NCBI GenBank assembly: GCA_003527225.1
Contig: DPXQ01000011.1
Coordinates: 1-24,920 of the forward strand
DNA from: Rhizobium sp.
Lineage (GTDB): Bacteria; Pseudomonadota; Alphaproteobacteria; Rhizobiales; Rhizobiaceae
Reading direction: 5' to 3'
DNA length: 24,920 bases
Shown here: positions 23,358 through 24,920 of the stretch, piece after piece
Layout: every line of letters begins with the position of its first letter
How positions within the stretch are numbered: the stretch's first letter is position 1
The notes under the pieces: generated by a model
Told to the model about the DNA's origin: nothing
What the model saw: the letters and a program-made list of their open reading frames with translations, nothing else
Databases searched by the model: none
Program-made: the position numbers and the translations under genes

Positions 23358-24242
23358 TCAGGCGGTCTTCGGCGCGGGCTTGCGGTTGGTGAGATAGACG
23401 CCGGCCACCACGACACCCGTCCCGACGATCATCGGCAGCGTCAGCCGCTCGCCGAATATCAGCGCCGCCTCGAGCGCAGCCAGCGGCGGAACAAGGTAGA
23501 TCAGCGAGACGGTCTTGGACACGTCACCGCGCCGAATCAGGTAAAGCAACAGCGCGATCGCGCCCATCGAAATCCCGACCACCGACCAGGCGAGCGTGGC
23601 GAACAGTTCCACGCCCCAGTCCACGCGCAGGTCCTCCAGCAGGAGGGCCGCCGGAATGGTGACGATCAGCGCTCCGACATATTGCAGCGTCGCGACCGCC
23701 CTGAGATCCCCTTCATGCAGATAGCGCTTCTGGTAGATCGTGCCCGCAGTCACGCAGGCCATGCCCAGCACGTTGACCGCAACCGCATAGGCGGGAATGA
23801 CGTCCGCATCGATCGAGAACACCTTCGGCAGGACGGCGATGGCGATGCCGGCAAAACCGAGGAAAAGGCCGATTCTCTGGCTGAAGGACAGCCTCTCGCC
23901 GATCAGATAGGCTGCGGCAAGGCCGGTCATCAGGGGCTGCAAACCGGCAATGATCCCTGAAAGCGCAGCCGGCACACCCTGCCCGATCGCCCACCAGAGC
24001 ATGCCGAGATAAAGCCCGTGCAGGAACATGCCGGAGACGATGGCGTGGAGGATTGCCATGCGGCTCTTCGGCCAGGATACGCCAGCGAACCGGCACACGA
24101 GATAGAACAACACGACGGCAATGCCGTAACGCAAGGCGAGAAAGGTGAGCGGATCGGCAAAAAGGTTCGCATATTTGGCGGCCACCCATCCTGTCGACCA
24201 CAGGAGAACGAAGAGCGCGGGCGCGAGGCGGCTGAGTGTCAT
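23358..24242 (-). CDS. EamA/DMT-family transporter (drug/metabolite exporter)
   Basis: This 294-residue membrane protein has two EamA repeats of about five helices each, ten in total. It opens with MTLSRLAPALFVLLWSTGWVAAKYANLFADPLTFLALRYGIA, a standard DMT N-terminus, and each half ends with a PLxxxLxAxxxxGERL-type motif (LQPLMTGLAAAYLIGERLS and VPPLAALEAALIFGERLT). The second half ends GTGVVVAGVYLTNRKP. Such proteins usually export amino acids, nucleosides or other small metabolites; the substrate cannot be told. Start 24242 is chosen because the upstream ATG at 24287 has a binding site only three bases away and adds a non-family N-terminus. Confidence 0.92.
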   Translation of the reverse strand: MTLSRLAPALFVLLWSTGWVAAKYANLFADPLTFLALRYGIAVVLFYLVCRFAGVSWPKSRMAILHAIVSGMFLHGLYLGMLWWAIGQGVPAALSGIIAGLQPLMTGLAAAYLIGERLSFSQRIGLFLGFAGIAIAVLPKVFSIDADVIPAYAVAVNVLGMACVTAGTIYQKRYLHEGDLRAVATLQYVGALIVTIPAALLLEDLRVDWGVELFATLAWSVVGISMGAIALLLYLIRRGDVSKTVSLIYLVPPLAALEAALIFGERLTLPMIVGTGVVVAGVYLTNRKPAPKTA

Positions 24243-24642
24243 GGAATTGTTCCGGAAATTCTGGGATCCACCGGAATGCCGCTGCATTTCCCGGTATGCG
24301 CCGGTTAGTCGGCCCGTCCCTCGACGTCAAAGCAATTTTCCTGATGATAGGCACGAGTTCCGTTGATGAATGACCGCCACAAAATGGAAACAGGCCGAAA
24401 CGCCTAATATTTGGGCAGAAACATCGGTATCTTCGGCGCGATGCGTGATCGAGCCTCGGCGCTATCGGCGGCTCGCCAAGCCATCCGCCTGCAGACACCT
24501 GAGAAAAGGCTGAAGAGATGCACTTTTGATGCGTTCTTGCCCCCAAAAGCCGCTCTTGAATATCTTCGCCGCCAACTGCGCACGCTTCTTGCATCGCCAC
24601 TGTCATTGTATTCCAATGACCTGAAATTCGGGGGTAGCGCTG
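24243..24642. other. 400-base intergenic region between EamA and the ATP-grasp gene
   Basis: Two short opposed frames (plus 24411-24656, minus 24404-24616) overlap each other and have no ribosome site or recognisable protein pattern, so I call no gene. The region should hold the two divergent promoters. Its one clear structure is the dyad at 24602-24620. Confidence 0.55.
24602..24620. repeat. Perfect 7-bp inverted repeat upstream of the ATP-grasp gene
   Basis: GTCATTG (24602-24608) and CAATGAC (24614-24620) are exact reverse complements with spacer TATTC. It lies 22 bases before the proposed TTG start, so it could be an operator near the transcription start or a small leader hairpin. Confidence 0.45.
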
Positions 24643-24920
24643 TTGGCGTTCGATGAAATGATGAAAGCGGACAACGATCCGCGAATGCCCTACCAGAGCT
24701 ACCATGATTGGTACGCCAGTCAGGATCCGGCCCACCTGATCGCCAAATCGAGGGACGCGGAGACCATTTTTCGCAAGACGGGCATCACTTTCGCCGTCTA
24801 CGGTCACGCGGACTCCTCGGAAAAACTGATACCCTTCGACATCATTCCGCGCATAATTGCCGCCCGCGAATGGCGGCGGCTGGCGCAAGGCATCGAGCAG
24901 CGCGTTCTCGCGCTCAACGC
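24643..24920 (+). CDS. Circularly permuted ATP-grasp family protein (N-terminal part, cut by window end)
   Basis: The first 92 codons are present. The sequence MAFDEMMKADNDPRMPYQSYHDWYASQDPAHLIAKSRDAETIFRRTGITF-like pattern (here IFRKTGITFAVYG), then LIPFDIIPRIIAAREWRRLAQGIEQRVLALNA, is the characteristic N-terminus of the circularly permuted ATP-grasp type 2 (DUF404/DUF407) proteins. In other bacteria these usually lead operons with an alpha-E protein, a transglutaminase-like protease and a proteasome-type protease, probably for making and cutting a peptide-like product. I place the start at TTG 24643 (GGGG eight bases upstream) because the LAFDEM segment matches the family. ATG 24658 is the fallback. 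The ATP-binding residues lie beyond the window. Confidence 0.85.
   Translation, partial: MAFDEMMKADNDPRMPYQSYHDWYASQDPAHLIAKSRDAETIFRKTGITFAVYGHADSSEKLIPFDIIPRIIAAREWRRLAQGIEQRVLALN

Noticed and set aside
24404..24656. Opposed small frames in the EamA/ATP-grasp intergenic region
   Set aside because: They overlap each other, lack ribosome sites and show no conserved pattern. One runs through the ATP-grasp start.
23713..24888. 391-codon minus-strand frame spanning EamA and the ATP-grasp start
   Set aside because: It contradicts the clear EamA frame and the ATP-grasp frame and gives an Arg-rich sequence without domains.

Overview
The window looks like chromosome or chromid DNA of an alphaproteobacterium, most likely Rhizobiaceae (Rhizobium, Agrobacterium, Ensifer or Shinella type). 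The reasons are the high GC content with strong GC bias at third codon positions, the densely packed genes with 1-4 base stop/start overlaps, and the gene content: PuuD-type urate oxidase, split MnmC, FeuP/PhoP-like two-component genes and a circularly permuted ATP-grasp operon head. This assignment is inference from gene content; no marker gene is present. I saw no tRNA, rRNA, CRISPR array, insertion sequence or prophage gene.

Positions 157-7673 are a purine catabolism locus. On the plus strand, puuD (membrane urate oxidase fused to cytochrome c) is translationally coupled to guaD (guanine deaminase). They are followed by a small K+-channel-like protein and an FMN-dependent alpha-hydroxy-acid dehydrogenase (lldD family). 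A tightly packed minus-strand operon, puuE-uraD-alc-allA-uraH, converges on them. Together the genes encode every step from urate through HIU, OHCU, allantoin, allantoate and ureidoglycolate to glyoxylate plus two urea. guaD feeds guanine in as xanthine; xanthine dehydrogenase is not in the window. Upstream of puuE on the same strand lies a DUF1045 gene (2H phosphoesterase fold).

Positions 8604-10521 hold two divergent genes whose start codons share the tetranucleotide CATG: an FAD oxidoreductase and the methyltransferase MnmD. They look like the two halves of MnmC, the wobble-uridine tRNA modification enzyme, on opposite strands. A 1363-residue hybrid histidine kinase follows (six PAS domains, HisKA, HATPase, two receivers). 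Its PAS2-PAS3 pair is repeated as PAS4-PAS5 at an exact 257-residue offset.

Positions 15013-18380 are a divergent module. A secreted PepSY protein and a cytochrome b561 go left; a second secreted PepSY protein, an OmpR-type response regulator and a sensor kinase go right. The 134-base region between them has a perfect dyad and repeated CTGA/TCAG elements, so the two-component system may control the redox pair.

The right part holds a possibly Tat-exported purple-acid-phosphatase-like enzyme, an operon of a small monooxygenase-fold protein and an AlkC-type DNA glycosylase, a divergent YafY/WYL regulator with a candidate operator in the shared promoter region, a DEAD-box RNA helicase with a long leader and a likely TTG start, an EamA-type exporter, and the truncated start of a circularly permuted ATP-grasp gene. 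No single locus is clearly a new system. The strongest leads are the divergent PepSY/cytochrome/two-component module, the split MnmC with overlapping starts, the duplicated PAS pair, and the WYL-regulator/AlkC locus with its dyad.
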